Origin: an uncultured Clostridia bacterium
GTDB lineage: Bacteria > Bacillota > Clostridia > TANB77 > CAG-508
Length of the DNA stretch: 6,669 bases
Reading direction: 5' to 3'
Assembly: GCA_947625075.1 (NCBI GenBank)
Contig: CANQMY010000064.1
Location: 1-6,669 of the forward strand
A program made the translations under genes and the position numbers. Under the pieces are notes generated by a model. That model searched no databases. It worked only from the letters and a program-made list of their open reading frames with translations, and was not told the DNA's origin. Positions within the stretch are counted from its first letter, which is position 1; each line of letters starts with the position of its first letter. Below, in pieces: positions 1 to 6,529 of this stretch.

Positions 1-2
1 TA

Positions 3-80
3 TTAAGTATGATAGAAAATAAATCAATAGACTTTAAGGAAGAGCAAATACAAGAAAGACTAGATAGTATAGTAGGATAA
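3..80 (+). CDS. 3' end of an upstream gene, unknown product (partial)
   Basis: A frame open from the window edge reads LSMIENKSIDFKEEQIQERL, then DSIVG, and stops at TAA 78-80. The charged, glutamate-rich, helix-like tail looks like a normal protein C-terminus. It is followed after about 70 bases by the first copy of the intergenic element, just as the other genes here are. About 25 residues are visible, too few to assign a family. It could be the end of a related surface protein or something unrelated. The reading rests on a clean open frame plus its position only. Confidence 0.5.
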   Translation, partial: LSMIENKSIDFKEEQIQERLDSIVG

Positions 81-148
81 AATAAAGTAGAAGTAAAAAA
101 AGACTAATAGGATAAGGAGACTTATTAAAAAAGACAAATAAAAATTTA

Positions 149-335
149 ATTAAGGAAAAAACTTAATAAAAAATAATACATTTTAAATATAGCATAACGA
201 CTAAGTAAAATCAAGATAATAAAATATATAAAAAATAGTAAATTTGTAAAAAAAATAAAAGAATAAATCTTATGAAAAGCTTAATATAAGCAGTATGTGA
301 GATTTATTCTTTTTTTATTAAGTTTTATCCTTAAT
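149..335 (+). repeat. Structured intergenic element, copy 1
   Basis: This is the first of four copies. A left arm (149-173) pairs with a right arm (311-335) over 25 positions with one A-A mismatch at 157/327. Inside are a conserved core starting ATATAGCATAACGACT (187-221), an A-rich linker, and a terminator-like hairpin (260-310) whose U run begins the right arm. Core and hairpin are almost identical to copy 3 (4280-4466). The element lies in the 420-base gap before gene 1. No known riboswitch class is recognised. It could be a structured 3' UTR or leader RNA, a stand-alone small RNA, or an inverted-repeat mobile or recombination element; compensatory changes between copies favour RNA or single-strand structure. 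Confidence 0.75.
260..316 (+). terminator. Terminator-like hairpin with U run (copy 1)
   Basis: AGAATAAATCT at 260-270 pairs with AGATTTATTCT at 300-310. A smaller hairpin, GCTTA/TAAGC (279-283/287-291), sits inside it. Seven T residues follow at 310-316. This is the form of an intrinsic terminator, with an unusually AT-rich stem. It would end the transcript from the gene finishing at 80. The U run is also part of the long-range right arm, so hairpin and outer stem may interact. Confidence 0.6.
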
Positions 336-395
336 AAAAGTAACATAATATAGAAAAAATAAAAGATTACAATTTATTAAATAAGTTCTATAGAA

Positions 396-425
396 TTGCT
401 AAAATAATTATAAAATTAATAAAAA
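396..425 (+). promoter_or_regulatory. Possible promoter of gene 1
   Basis: TTGCTA (396-401) and TAAAAA (420-425) are 18 bases apart, downstream of the terminator hairpin and about 75 bases before the gene 1 start. In such AT-rich DNA, matches of this quality arise by chance. It is listed because a promoter is expected somewhere between the hairpin and gene 1. Confidence 0.25.
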
Positions 426-501
426 ATGATATAAATAAGAACAGTATAAAGATAATACTAAAAGAAAAAATTAGAAAAAAACTAATGAAAGAGGAGAAAA
501 A

Positions 502-2154
502 ATGGAGAGTGAAGAAAAAAGAAAAATTTTAAAAAGACAAATGAGGATAAGCAAAATAAGAGAAAAAGGAATAACATTAATAGCACTAGTAGTAACAATA
601 ATAATACTATTAATATTAGCAGGAGTAACAATAAGTATAGCATTATCAGAGAATGGAATATTTGAAAAAGCAAGAGATGCAGTAGGAAAGTATAAAGAAG
701 CAGATAAAAGTGAAAAAGGGGAACTAAGTGATCTAGATAAATATATTGACAGTATAGGAAAAGAAGACGAGAATTCGAAATTTGAAAACAATGGAATAGA
801 TAAAACGCATGATGGAGCAAAATATGACCCAATAACAACAGACGATGGAATGTGGATAATATATAAAGATATAGATACAAAAACAACAAAAGTAAATGTA
901 TATGTTGAATCAAAATATTATTGTCCATCATTTGAACAATTTGTTTTAGAGAAATATTGTTTAGCGGGATTTCTATCTAATTATAGTTTACCAATATATA
1001 GTTTCTCTGATTTGTTAGATTTTTATGCACAATTTATTTTATCGGAATTGTCGGGGGAACAAGAATTTGAGTTTAATGAACCATATATAAATAAAAGAAA
1101 AGAAGAAATGAAGGTAGGTGCATTTTTTGAAGAATTGCTAGATAAAGTGGGTGCAGATGCATATGACACATATAAAGAAGCAGGAAGGATGGTTGGAACT
1201 AAACTAGCAGGTGGTAGTTTTGGTGGTGAACCTTCAGGAAATATGGGACTTTCTTTAACAATGATGGGTCTAGAGTTTATTAGAAGACCAAATATTTCTT
1301 TAGAAAATTTATTAGCAATTTATAATAATTTATATGGAGATAGAAAAGATTTAAACATACCAGATGAAGAAAGCAGTAACAAATACACAATAAAATTACC
1401 AGATGAAAAAGAAGAAGAAATAGACGGAAAAGATTTATATAAAGCAAGATTTAGATATGTAACAACACAAAATGGTTCAGTAGATATAGAAATAACTAAA
1501 AATAGTGAAAATTCACAAAAAATTACTTATGATAAAGTTAATAATATTAGCGATTGTATAGTTAAAGAAGATGAATACACATACACTTATAATTGTTTAC
1601 CTTTTTTAGATTGTGTTAGTTTGTTTGGAATTTTTGATATGAAAATGGATGGAGATATAAATTACGATGAAGTAGAAGACGTATTATTAAAATATAGATT
1701 TAACTTAGGCGGATGGAATGTAACACAAAGTGGTTTAGTAAAAAAACTTGGAGAAATAAATTGCTTAAATGATCCACAAGGTTTAAGTGAAGGACAATTC
1801 GGAGATATTGTTAACTCTTGTAAGCAGGAAATTAGTGGAGAACCAATAACTTGTATGGCTGGTACGTATTTGGGAAAGATTATAAAATATAATGATATAG
1901 AGAATTTATTTCCGGAAACAGTTGTATATATGTTTGATACACTTAGAGAAGCACTTTTTTCCGAAGATATAAAAGAAATAACTTTGCCAAAATCTATAAG
2001 ATATGCAAATGAATTTATAGGTGCGGGAGATTATATTCGCAAAGGTATAAAATTTAGGATTCATAATGATTCGGTAAACGGAAGTTCTCACTTTTGTCAC
2101 AATTGGGAATTTGATTCTCTATTATCGTATAACTATGTCGAAATATATAATTAA
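502..2154 (+). CDS. Gene 1: prepilin-like surface protein with unknown cysteine-containing ectodomain
   Basis: 550 residues. The ATG at 502 is 5 bases after GAGGAG (491-496). A basic leader of 23 residues ends in K-G, then a hydrophobic helix (about 24-49) begins ITLIALVVTII, the arrangement of type IV prepilin-like proteins cut by prepilin peptidase. The usual Glu at mature position 5 is Ala (A28). A charged, probably coiled segment (50-90) leads to an ectodomain with cysteines at 141, 153, 352, 365 and 371 plus a later pair, all kept in gene 2. Residues 86-156 match gene 2 at 70 of 71 positions. Residues about 469-500 (ending EITLPKSI) faintly resemble one BspA-type leucine-rich repeat. The frame is intact and has no in-frame CGG, unlike its relatives. 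A G5 run at 1053-1057 sits where gene 2 breaks. The head's function is unknown; export and anchoring are inferred from the N-terminus. Confidence 0.88.
   Translation: MESEEKRKILKRQMRISKIREKGITLIALVVTIIILLILAGVTISIALSENGIFEKARDAVGKYKEADKSEKGELSDLDKYIDSIGKEDENSKFENNGIDKTHDGAKYDPITTDDGMWIIYKDIDTKTTKVNVYVESKYYCPSFEQFVLEKYCLAGFLSNYSLPIYSFSDLLDFYAQFILSELSGEQEFEFNEPYINKRKEEMKVGAFFEELLDKVGADAYDTYKEAGRMVGTKLAGGSFGGEPSGNMGLSLTMMGLEFIRRPNISLENLLAIYNNLYGDRKDLNIPDEESSNKYTIKLPDEKEEEIDGKDLYKARFRYVTTQNGSVDIEITKNSENSQKITYDKVNNISDCIVKEDEYTYTYNCLPFLDCVSLFGIFDMKMDGDINYDEVEDVLLKYRFNLGGWNVTQSGLVKKLGEINCLNDPQGLSEGQFGDIVNSCKQEISGEPITCMAGTYLGKIIKYNDIENLFPETVVYMFDTLREALFSEDIKEITLPKSIRYANEFIGAGDYIRKGIKFRIHNDSVNGSSHFCHNWEFDSLLSYNYVEIYN
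757..969 (+). repeat. Near-identical coding block shared with gene 2 (copy in gene 1)
   Basis: These 213 bases encode residues 86-156 and match 2736-2948 in gene 2 at 202 of 213 positions by hand count. Ten of the eleven differences are synonymous; the exception is Ser92 in gene 1 versus Ala in gene 2. Sequence on the 3' side diverges abruptly. Confidence 0.85.
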
Positions 2155-2207
2155 AAAGATAAAAAAATAAACAGAAAAATAGCTAAAATATAATAAACAA
2201 AAATTTA

Positions 2208-2394
2208 ATTAATGAAAAAACTTAATAAAAATTAAACTATAAAAAATATAGCATAACGACTAGACAAAATCAAGATAATAGAAATAAAAAAGTAAATATA
2301 AATTTATAAAAATAAAAAAGAATAAATCTTATAAAAAGCTTGATATACGCAAGATATATGGTTTATTCTTTTTTTATTAAGTTTTTTCCTTAAT
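2208..2394 (+). repeat. Structured intergenic element, copy 2
   Basis: This copy has the same 187-base span as copy 1. The left arm (2208-2231) pairs with the right arm (2371-2394) with one T-C mismatch (2213/2389). The core at 2246-2280 again reads ATATAGCATAACGACT, but has TAGACAAAAT where copies 1 and 3 have TAAGTAAAAT. It fills most of the 305-base gap between genes 1 and 2, starting 54 bases after the gene 1 stop. Confidence 0.75.
2319..2375 (+). terminator. Terminator-like hairpin with U run (copy 2)
   Basis: AGAATAAATC (2319-2328) pairs with GGTTTATTCT (2360-2369), including one T-G wobble, and is followed by a T run to 2375. An inner CTTG/CAAG stem replaces the GCTTA/TAAGC of copy 1. 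It would terminate the gene 1 transcript. Only about 70 bases separate it from the gene 2 binding site. Confidence 0.6.
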
Positions 2395-2459
2395 AAAAAT
2401 TAACATAATAATAAGCTTTTAAAATTTAGGATTAATAAGACTTGTAAGGAGGAAAATTA

Positions 2460-4171
2460 ATGAAAAATACCAAAGAATTTATGATAGAAAAAAAGGAAAA
2501 TTTAAAAATACAAACAAGTATAAAAAAAAGAAAGTTAAGAGAAAGAGGAATTACATTAATAGCACTAGTTGTAACAATAATAATCCTATTAATACTAGCA
2601 GGAGTCACATTAAGTATGGCATTATCAGAAAATGGATTATTTAAAAGAGCCAAAGAAGGAACAGAAAGATATGGAACAGTACAAAGAAATGAAGAAGAAC
2701 AAATAACAGAATTAGATAAATATATAGAAAATATAGGAAAAGAAGATGAAAATGCGAAATTTGAAAACAATGGAATAGATAAAACGCATGATGGGGCAAA
2801 ATATGATCCAATAACAACAGACGATGGAATGTGGATAATATATAAAGATATAGATACGAAAACAACAAAAGTAAATGTATATGTAGAATCAAAATACTAT
2901 TGTCCATCATTTGAACAATTTGTTTTAGAAAAATATTGTTTGGCAGGAGTTCTAACGAGTTATGCTTTGCCTGTTTATAGCTTTTCTGATTTATCCGATT
3001 TTTGGACACAATTTTATTTAGCCGAAACACGGGCGGACAAGGATTAGAGTTTGATGAACCATATATAAATAAAAGAAAAGAAGAAATGAAAGTAGGAGTA
3101 TTTTTTGACGAAATATTAGATAAATTAAATGTAGATGTATATGACACATATCAAGAAGCTGGAAAGTTAATTATATCATTAATGAAAAATGGTATAATGG
3201 ATGAAATTTCTTCAGGAAATAAGGGACTTTCTATAGCTTTGACAGGTACAAGATGGATGGAAAATCAACCAAATATATCTTTAGAAAATTTAGAAGCAAC
3301 ATATAATAAGTTATATGGAGATAGAAAAGATTTAAAAGTACCAGATGAAGAAAATGGAAACACATATAAAATAACATTACCAGATGGAAAAGAAGAAGAA
3401 ATAAATGGAAAAGATTTATATAAAGCAAAATTTAGATATGTAACAACAAAAAATGGAGAAGTAAATATAGAAATAACTAAAAATGAGGAGACTCCACAGA
3501 AGATTACTTATAATAAAGTTAATAATATTAATAACTGTATAGTTAGAGAAGATGAGTACACATATACTTATAATTGTTTACCTTATTTGGATTGTGGTAG
3601 TGTGTATGGTACTTTTGATATAATAGAATTTCTGATGAGTGAAGATATCGATTACGAAGTTATTGAAATTATTGAAATTATTGAAGAGCGTATACTAAAA
3701 TATAGATTTAACTTAGATGGATGGAACGTAACACAAAGTAATTTGGTACAGAAGCTTATAGATGCAGGAAAAATAAGTGATCCACAGTGGTTAGAATTAG
3801 GAGGACTAGGAGAAATAAAAGAAACTTGTAAATCAGAGATCAATGGAGAACCTGTAACTTGTATGGTTGGAACATATTTAGGAAGAAGTTTAAAAAATGA
3901 AAATATAGAAAAATTGATTCCAAATACAGTTAAATATATGTTTGATACATTTAGAGAAACATCTTTTTCCGAAGATATAGAAGAAATAACTATACCAAAA
4001 TCGGTTGAATATGGAGGTTTTGTAGTTCGTTCACCAGTTAAGAATAGGGTTCATATATATTCATTGAAAATTAAATTGTATGAGAATTCAAAAGGTGGAT
4101 GTTTAGGTTTTTGCGATGGAAGAGATTTAGATGAACTAATATCAGAAGGATTTATAGAAATATATAAATAA
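2460..4171 (+). CDS. Gene 2: prepilin-like surface protein, paralogue of gene 1, with a frame break
   Basis: The ATG at 2460 is 7 bases after AAGGAGG (2446-2452). The first frame gives a 30-residue basic leader ending R-G, then helix ITLIALVVTII, and runs to TAG 3045-3047. The homologous protein continues in the -1 frame to TAA 4169-4171. Alignment with gene 1 (QFILSELSGEQ versus QFYLAET, then GGQ) places the shift at 3027-3036, at an in-frame CGG (3030-3032). Joined, the product is about 570 residues, close to the 550 of gene 1, with matching cysteines and a matching C-terminal segment (EITIPKSV). The two halves could be one protein made by recoding, a pseudogene with one lost base, or a sequencing error in the G run. 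Intact domain structure and similarity to gene 1 on both sides argue against long decay. The TTG at 3002 is not a convincing separate start. Confidence 0.75.
2736..2948 (+). repeat. Near-identical coding block shared with gene 1 (copy in gene 2)
   Basis: This block encodes residues 93-163 of gene 2 and matches gene 1 bases 757-969. Within 30 codons after the block, the two proteins differ at many positions. See the gene 1 copy for the count. Confidence 0.85.
3027..3036 (+). other. Frame-break site of gene 2 at an in-frame CGG
   Basis: The upstream frame reads GCC GAA ACA CGG GCG. The homologous downstream frame reads GGC GGA CAA from 3032. The net change is -1 (equal to +2). The break lies between a TGA in the lower frame (2987-2989) and the TAG in the upper frame (3045-3047); homology with gene 1 narrows it to these bases. 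One extra G in the GGG run at 3031-3033 would restore a single frame. Confidence 0.7.
3660..3686 (+). repeat. 9-base tandem repeat, three units, inside gene 2
   Basis: TTATTGAAA, TTATTGAAA and TTATTGAAG follow one another and encode an IIE repeat (EVIEIIEIIEE). Gene 1 has a shorter acidic stretch at this place (YDEVEDVLLKYRF), so the repeat looks like a local in-frame expansion in a surface loop or helix. Confidence 0.85.
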
Positions 4172-4279
4172 TAAAAGGTAAAATAAATTATATTAATAAC
4201 AGAAATAATAAATTTTATAAATAAATTCTTTGGATTTTATAAATTAGAAAAAGAAACTCACTAAAAAAATAAAAATTTA

Positions 4280-4466
4280 ATTAATGATTAAACTTAATAA
4301 AAATAAATATATAAAAAATATAGCATAACGACTAAGTAAAATCAAGATAATAAAATATATAAAAAATAGAAAATTTGTAAAAAAATTAAAAGAATAAATC
4401 TTATGAAAAGCTTTGTATAAGCTAAGATTAAGATTTATTCTTTTTTTATTAAGTTTAATCCTTAAT
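4280..4466 (+). repeat. Structured intergenic element, copy 3
   Basis: Again 187 bases. The left arm (4280-4303) pairs with the right arm (4443-4466) with one T-C mismatch (4285/4461). In the closing stem two positions are T-A (4288/4458, 4289/4457) where copy 2 has A-T, so both partners changed. The core at 4318-4352 and the following linker are nearly identical to copy 1. It starts about 110 bases after the gene 2 stop. Confidence 0.75.
4391..4447 (+). terminator. Terminator-like hairpin with U run (copy 3)
   Basis: AGAATAAATCTTA (4391-4403) pairs perfectly with TAAGATTTATTCT (4429-4441), with an inner GCTT/AAGC stem (4410-4413/4419-4422) and seven T residues at 4441-4447. This is the cleanest stem among copies 1-3. 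It would terminate the gene 2 transcript upstream of the gene 3 promoter. Confidence 0.65.
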
Positions 4467-4508
4467 AAAAAAATACATAACATACAAGAAATAAAAACGT
4501 ATATAATG

Positions 4509-4537
4509 TTGACTAAATTCATACAGATTGATAAAAT
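4509..4537 (+). promoter_or_regulatory. Sigma-A type promoter of gene 3
   Basis: TTGACT (4509-4514) and TAAAAT (4532-4537) are exactly 17 bases apart. This is the best -35/-10 pair in the window. It lies just after the copy 3 terminator hairpin, so gene 3 is probably transcribed on its own, from about 4544. Confidence 0.65.
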
Positions 4538-4573
4538 AAAAATAGTTTAGTAAATGAATATATAGATATATTA

Positions 4574-4639
4574 ATGGAAATAATTGATGTAATAATAAAA
4601 AGGAGGAAAAGGTTTTTTATAAACCAGATAGACAAATGA
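4574..4639 (+). CDS. Possible 21-residue leader peptide overlapping the gene 3 start
   Basis: ATG 4574 opens a short basic frame (MEIIDVIIKRRKRFFINQID, then K) that stops at TGA 4637-4639, giving an ATGA overlap with the gene 3 ATG (4636-4638). That is the usual geometry for translational coupling, and it could explain why the AGGAGG at 4601-4606 is 29 bases from the gene 3 start. AGG AGG are tandem codons inside this frame. No strong binding site of its own is visible upstream. It may be chance in AT-rich DNA; gene 4 has no equivalent. Confidence 0.35.
   Translation: MEIIDVIIKRRKRFFINQIDK
4601..4638 (+). promoter_or_regulatory. Distant ribosome binding site with intervening hairpin before gene 3
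   Basis: AGGAGG (4601-4606) is 29 bases from the gene 3 ATG at 4636; genes 1, 2 and 4 have 5-7 bases. A small inverted repeat, GGTTT/AAACC (4611-4615/4621-4625), lies between. If folded, it shortens the gap to about 14 bases. No in-frame ATG, GTG or TTG is nearer. Structured spacing or coupling to the small upstream frame are the two readings. Confidence 0.45.
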
Positions 4640-6304
4640 GAAAAATAAATAAAAAAGAACAAGGAATAACATTAGTAGCACTAGTGGTAACGATAATATT
4701 GTTATTTATTTTAGTAGGAGTAACACTTCGGAACGGTATTAGGACAAAATGGATTGATAGAAAGAACAAAAGAATCAGTGGAAAAATATGAAGAAGGACA
4801 AAGAAAAGAAGAAATAGATTTAAGTAGTATAGAATCATATTTAGAAAAAGATGATGAGAATGATATACCAGAAGATAGCAGAGAAAAAGTAAATGCACCA
4901 AAATTAGCAGAAGGAATGATACCAATAAAATATGTAAATGACAATTGGGTAATAACAAATGAAGATGACAAAGAATGGTATGATTATAGTGCAGGAGAAA
5001 AAAGATGGGCAAATGTAATGCTAAGTGATGGAACATATAAAACAAGTGAGAAAAATTATCAAACAGACGGAAGTACAGTAGTAAAAGAAAATGAATTAGG
5101 AAGTATGTTTGTGTGGATACCACGATATGCATATAGTATAAAAAAATATCATACAGCATCAAATTTAACAGAAGGAACAACGCAGGAGATATTTGATATA
5201 AAATTTATAAATGGAACAGGAACGAAAGATTTTGAAGGAAAAAGTTATGGAAAGAGTTATGATGAAGGAAGTATAACTGTAGGAAGTCCAACACCAATGA
5301 TAGTGCATCCAGGATTTACATTTGGAGGAACAGAGTTTTCAGGAATATGGATAGCAAAATTTGAAGCGAGTATGACAGGAGAAAATAAAAATACAACAGA
5401 CGAAAATGACAAGGAAACACATAATAAATTAAGTGATACACATAGTGTAAAAGTATTGCCAAATGCAGAAACATGGAGAAATATAAGTGTAGAAAAAAGT
5501 TTCTTGAATTGTTATAACATGAATGGAGACGAAAATATATATGGAATAAACGGAAATCAAATAGATACACATTTAATAAAAAATAGAGAATGGGGATTAG
5601 TAGCATACTTAACAGCATCGAAGTATGGATCAGTACCAACAACCAATACTTATAATAAATCGGGAAGACAAGAATGGGCAGGAGGTCAAAATTATAAAGG
5701 AAATATAAGTCAAAGTACAACCAAAAATATAACTGGTATATATGATATGAATGGAGGAGCATGGGAATATGTAGCTGCATATTATGATAATCTGGATCAA
5801 AATTTACAGGACTTTGGAGGAAAAGTATTATTTAATAATAGAACGTTAAATGAAAGTTATACAAAATATTGGGACAAATATGATGTAGATGTTGAAGAAA
5901 AGAAAGTAGTTGAAAAAGAAGGAATATATAGAAATTATGATGTATACGATGCAGAAAATAGTGGAAATCAAAAAAGAAAATATTTAACAGATATAAGATA
6001 TAATTTAATGATAAATAAGTTAGGAGATGCAATGCATGAAGTAATAGGAACAGGATATTCATTTCAAGGAAAAACAACCACAAATACGAGAACTTGGATA
6101 AAATCTGTTTCAGCAACTGCATCAGAATTTGGTACAGGATATTATAATGGCGACTATGCATTATTAGGAAATTGTTTGTTGACTTTTACTCTTAGAGGAG
6201 GAGCTTGGTATTATGGAAATGGTACAGGTATATTTACTGTAAATGATATTTCAGGATACCAAAATTCCGATATTACTTTTCGTCCTGTTTTAATTATAAA
6301 TTAG
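4636..6304 (+). CDS. Gene 3: prepilin-like protein with FGE/C-type-lectin-like head, +1 frameshift required
   Basis: From ATG 4636 the 10-residue leader MRKINKKEQG precedes helix ITLVALVVTIILLFILVGVT. The frame then meets CTT CGG AAC at 4726-4734. The unshifted frame stops at TGA 4789 (51 residues). Skipping one base (C4729) continues GTVLGQNGLIERTKES, aligning without a gap to gene 1 (SIALSENGIFEKA), and gives 555 residues ending at TAG 6302. Mature position 5 is Ala, not Glu. Residues about 155-555 look like a formylglycine-generating-enzyme (SUMF1-type) C-type-lectin fold: MFVWIPRYAY (about 157), GIWIAKFEAS, REWGLVAYLTASKYG, YDMNGGAWEYV (about 369), LRGGAWYYG (about 519) and the closing FRPVL. 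The classical catalytic segment is not evident, so a binding role is more likely than catalysis. Such heads are common in surface ligand binders and in diversity-generating retroelement targets. A TTG at 4754 is a poor alternative start and would lose the anchor. Confidence 0.82.
4716..4732 (+). other. Candidate programmed +1 frameshift site, gene 3
   Basis: An internal AGGAG (4716-4720) is followed by TAACA, then CTT (4726-4728), CGG (4729-4731) and A. Reading GGA from 4730 restores homology to gene 1 with no gap. The layout recalls the prfB site (a Shine-Dalgarno-like stretch, CUU, then a slowly read codon, UGA there), but spacing is 5 bases rather than 3 and AGGAG is also dictated by the conserved Gly-Val codons. 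Gene 4 has the same site. Confidence 0.65.
6092..6304 (+). other. Lectin-like C-terminal segment with shifted codon usage
   Basis: Upstream in gene 3, four-fold codons end almost always in A. From ACT 6092 to the stop, about 18 of 33 end in T or C (ACT, GGT, GTT, CGT, CCT). The segment covers the LRGGAWYYG to FRPVL part of the fold, which is the place of the variable region in retroelement-diversified lectin-fold proteins. Only the composition change is seen directly; a mechanism is not. Confidence 0.45.
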
Positions 6305-6315
6305 CATAAAAAATA

Positions 6316-6501
6316 ATTAAGTTAAAAACTTAATAAAAATTAGTATATAAAATATATAGCATAATAACTTAATTTTATCAATAATTAGAAATAAAAATTG
6401 TATAAAATAATTGTAAAATATTAAAACAATAAATTTTATAAAAGTGTTAAAACTAGCGCTTTATAAGATTTATTGTTTTTTTATTAAGTTTTTAACTTAA
6501 T
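6316..6501 (+). repeat. Structured intergenic element, copy 4 (divergent)
   Basis: 186 bases, with the most divergent sequence of the four copies. The closing stem (6316-6339 with 6478-6501) is nevertheless perfectly paired. Where copies 1-3 have G-C then A-T (for example 155/329 and 156/328), this copy has T-A at 6322/6495 and 6323/6494, so both partners changed. The core is reduced to TATAGCATAA then TAACT. It begins 11 bases after the gene 3 stop and ends 15 bases before the gene 4 binding site. Confidence 0.75.
6423..6482 (+). terminator. Terminator-like hairpin with U run (copy 4)
   Basis: A long stem starts AAAACAATAAAT (6423-6434) against ATTTATTGTTTT (6468-6479) and continues through TTATAAA to an inner AGTGTT/AGCGCT stem with wobbles, with T residues to 6482. 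The second stem pair of copies 1-3 (G-C) is C-G here (6427/6475), a compensatory change. It would end the gene 3 transcript, yet it is only 34 bases before the gene 4 binding site. Confidence 0.6.
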
Positions 6502-6529
6502 AAAAATTAACATAATAGGAGGAAAGTAG

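Noticed and set aside
482..931. Long open frames on the reverse strand (also 471-791, 2641-3147, 4617-5180, 5316-5780, 5832-6161)
   Set aside because: They lie opposite the A-rich genes, give low-complexity Leu/Phe/Tyr/His/Ser-rich products, and have no binding sites or family motifs. They are shadows of the + strand codons.
3002..4171. A separate gene starting at TTG 3002
   Set aside because: There is no binding site at the right distance, and the sequence after 3032 is the direct continuation of the gene 2 protein judged by gene 1, so it is treated as one gene with a frame break.
4201..4260. Hairpin in the AT-rich stretch after gene 2
   Set aside because: AAATTTTATAAA and TTTTATAAATT can pair loosely, but the pairing is imperfect and expected by chance in this composition; the better terminator is at 4391-4447.
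4754..6304. Gene 3 starting at TTG 4754
   Set aside because: This start falls inside the conserved LGQNGLIERT segment and would remove the prepilin anchor that is encoded just upstream in the other frame with matching spacing.
4636..6304. Catalytic formylglycine-generating enzyme
   Set aside because: The fold landmarks are present, but I do not see the usual RLPTEAEWEYA-type segment or the active-site cysteine context, and the protein is anchored outside the cell. A binding head is more likely.
149..6501. CRISPR array
   Set aside because: Repeats are ~187 bases, about 2 kb apart and separated by whole genes. There are no short repeats with unique spacers and no cas genes.
149..6501. Known riboswitch (purine, SAM, c-di-GMP, preQ1, T-box, fluoride)
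   Set aside because: None of the core motifs I know for these classes is present in the conserved TATAGCATAACGACT core or around it.
149..6501. MITE or insertion sequence copies
   Set aside because: The paired arms resemble terminal inverted repeats, but I see no target-site duplications or transposase, and the arms change in a compensatory way rather than staying identical. Kept only as an alternative.
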